A DNA stretch of 5,830 nt from Prolixibacteraceae bacterium (GTDB taxonomy: Bacteria > Bacteroidota > Bacteroidia > Bacteroidales > Prolixibacteraceae). The stretch's first letter is position 1. Each line of letters starts with the position of its first letter. The stretch spans positions 1 to 5,830 of the forward strand of contig DPCJ01000151.1 of the NCBI GenBank assembly GCA_003516705.1. The letters run 5' to 3'. The notes below the pieces were generated by a model. The model searched no databases. It saw only the letters and a list, made by a program, of their open reading frames with translations, and was not told where the DNA came from. This document shows, piece after piece, positions 5,607 through 5,830 of the stretch. A program made the translations under genes and the position numbers.

Positions 5607-5830
5607 ATGGATAAATTTTCTTCAGCAGGAAATCAGGAATTAGCAGCAATCGAAGATTTGTATCAGTCATATCTTGAAAATCCCTCGTCGGTTGACTCAA
5701 GCTGGCAACAATTTTTTGCAGGGTTCGAACTTGCCCGCACCAATTTTCAGTCTAAACAAATGCCACTGAAATCAGAGCATATCGATAAGGAATTTGCGAT
5801 TCTGAACCTGATTCACGGTTACCGGCAGCG
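5607..5830 (+). CDS. sucA: 2-oxoglutarate dehydrogenase E1 component, N-terminal part (3' end outside window)
   Basis: The ATG at 5607 opens a frame that runs off the window after 74 full codons. It begins MDKFSSAGNQELAAIEDLYQ and continues with YLENPSSVDSSWQQFFAGFE. This is the conserved N-terminal segment of the E1 subunit (Y-x-x-YLENPSSVD-x-SW-x-x-FF-x-GFE), which in this family helps bind the E2 core. The later EFAILNLIHGYR matches the start of the next helical segment. The full enzyme is usually about 900-950 residues. It decarboxylates 2-oxoglutarate with thiamine diphosphate and passes succinyl to the lipoyl group of E2 in the TCA cycle, in the cytoplasm. The catalytic domain is not in the window. 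The start is preceded by an A-rich leader without Shine-Dalgarno. The odhB/sucB E2 gene, if adjacent, would lie downstream. Confidence 0.93.
   Translation, partial: MDKFSSAGNQELAAIEDLYQSYLENPSSVDSSWQQFFAGFELARTNFQSKQMPLKSEHIDKEFAILNLIHGYRQ

Overview
The window comes from a member of the Bacteroidota. The evidence is a type IX secretion (T9SS) C-terminal sorting domain, a DUF5777-type outer-membrane barrel, start codons preceded by A-rich sequence without Shine-Dalgarno motifs, and a typical Bacteroidota YceI protein. A free-living, possibly marine or anaerobic lineage such as Marinilabiliales/Prolixibacteraceae is plausible, but that is inference.

Layout: (1) bases 1-190, + strand: the last 62 codons of a YceI-family protein, closed by an intrinsic terminator. 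(2) 334-3882, + strand: one very large gene for a secreted multidomain CotH-kinase protein. Its order is signal peptide, lamin-tail domain split by an inserted beta-sandwich, chitobiase-C-like Ig domain, CotH kinase, InlB-like repeat, second lamin-tail domain, and T9SS sorting domain. (3) 3899-3938: a 13-bp hairpin shared as a bidirectional terminator by the converging genes. (4) 3959-5229, - strand: a two-gene, translationally coupled (TAATG) operon. It encodes a DUF5777-like outer-membrane beta-barrel followed by a Tat-type, bc1-like Rieske 2Fe-2S lipoprotein with a poly-Asn linker. (5) 5230-5606: a divergent intergenic region. It holds a 10-bp perfect dyad just upstream of the barrel gene and the remains, or a frameshifted copy, of a small membrane-protein gene on the - strand. 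(6) 5607 to the window end, + strand: the N-terminus of 2-oxoglutarate dehydrogenase E1 (sucA).

How the genes may work together: the barrel and Rieske genes are clearly one transcription unit and form a candidate outer-membrane or cell-surface redox module. YceI proteins bind isoprenoid/quinone-like lipids, so the YceI gene on the other side of the CotH gene may belong to the same neighbourhood, though it is transcribed separately. The CotH protein is probably an independent cell-surface or secreted protein. sucA is a core TCA-cycle gene that marks the edge of this accessory stretch.
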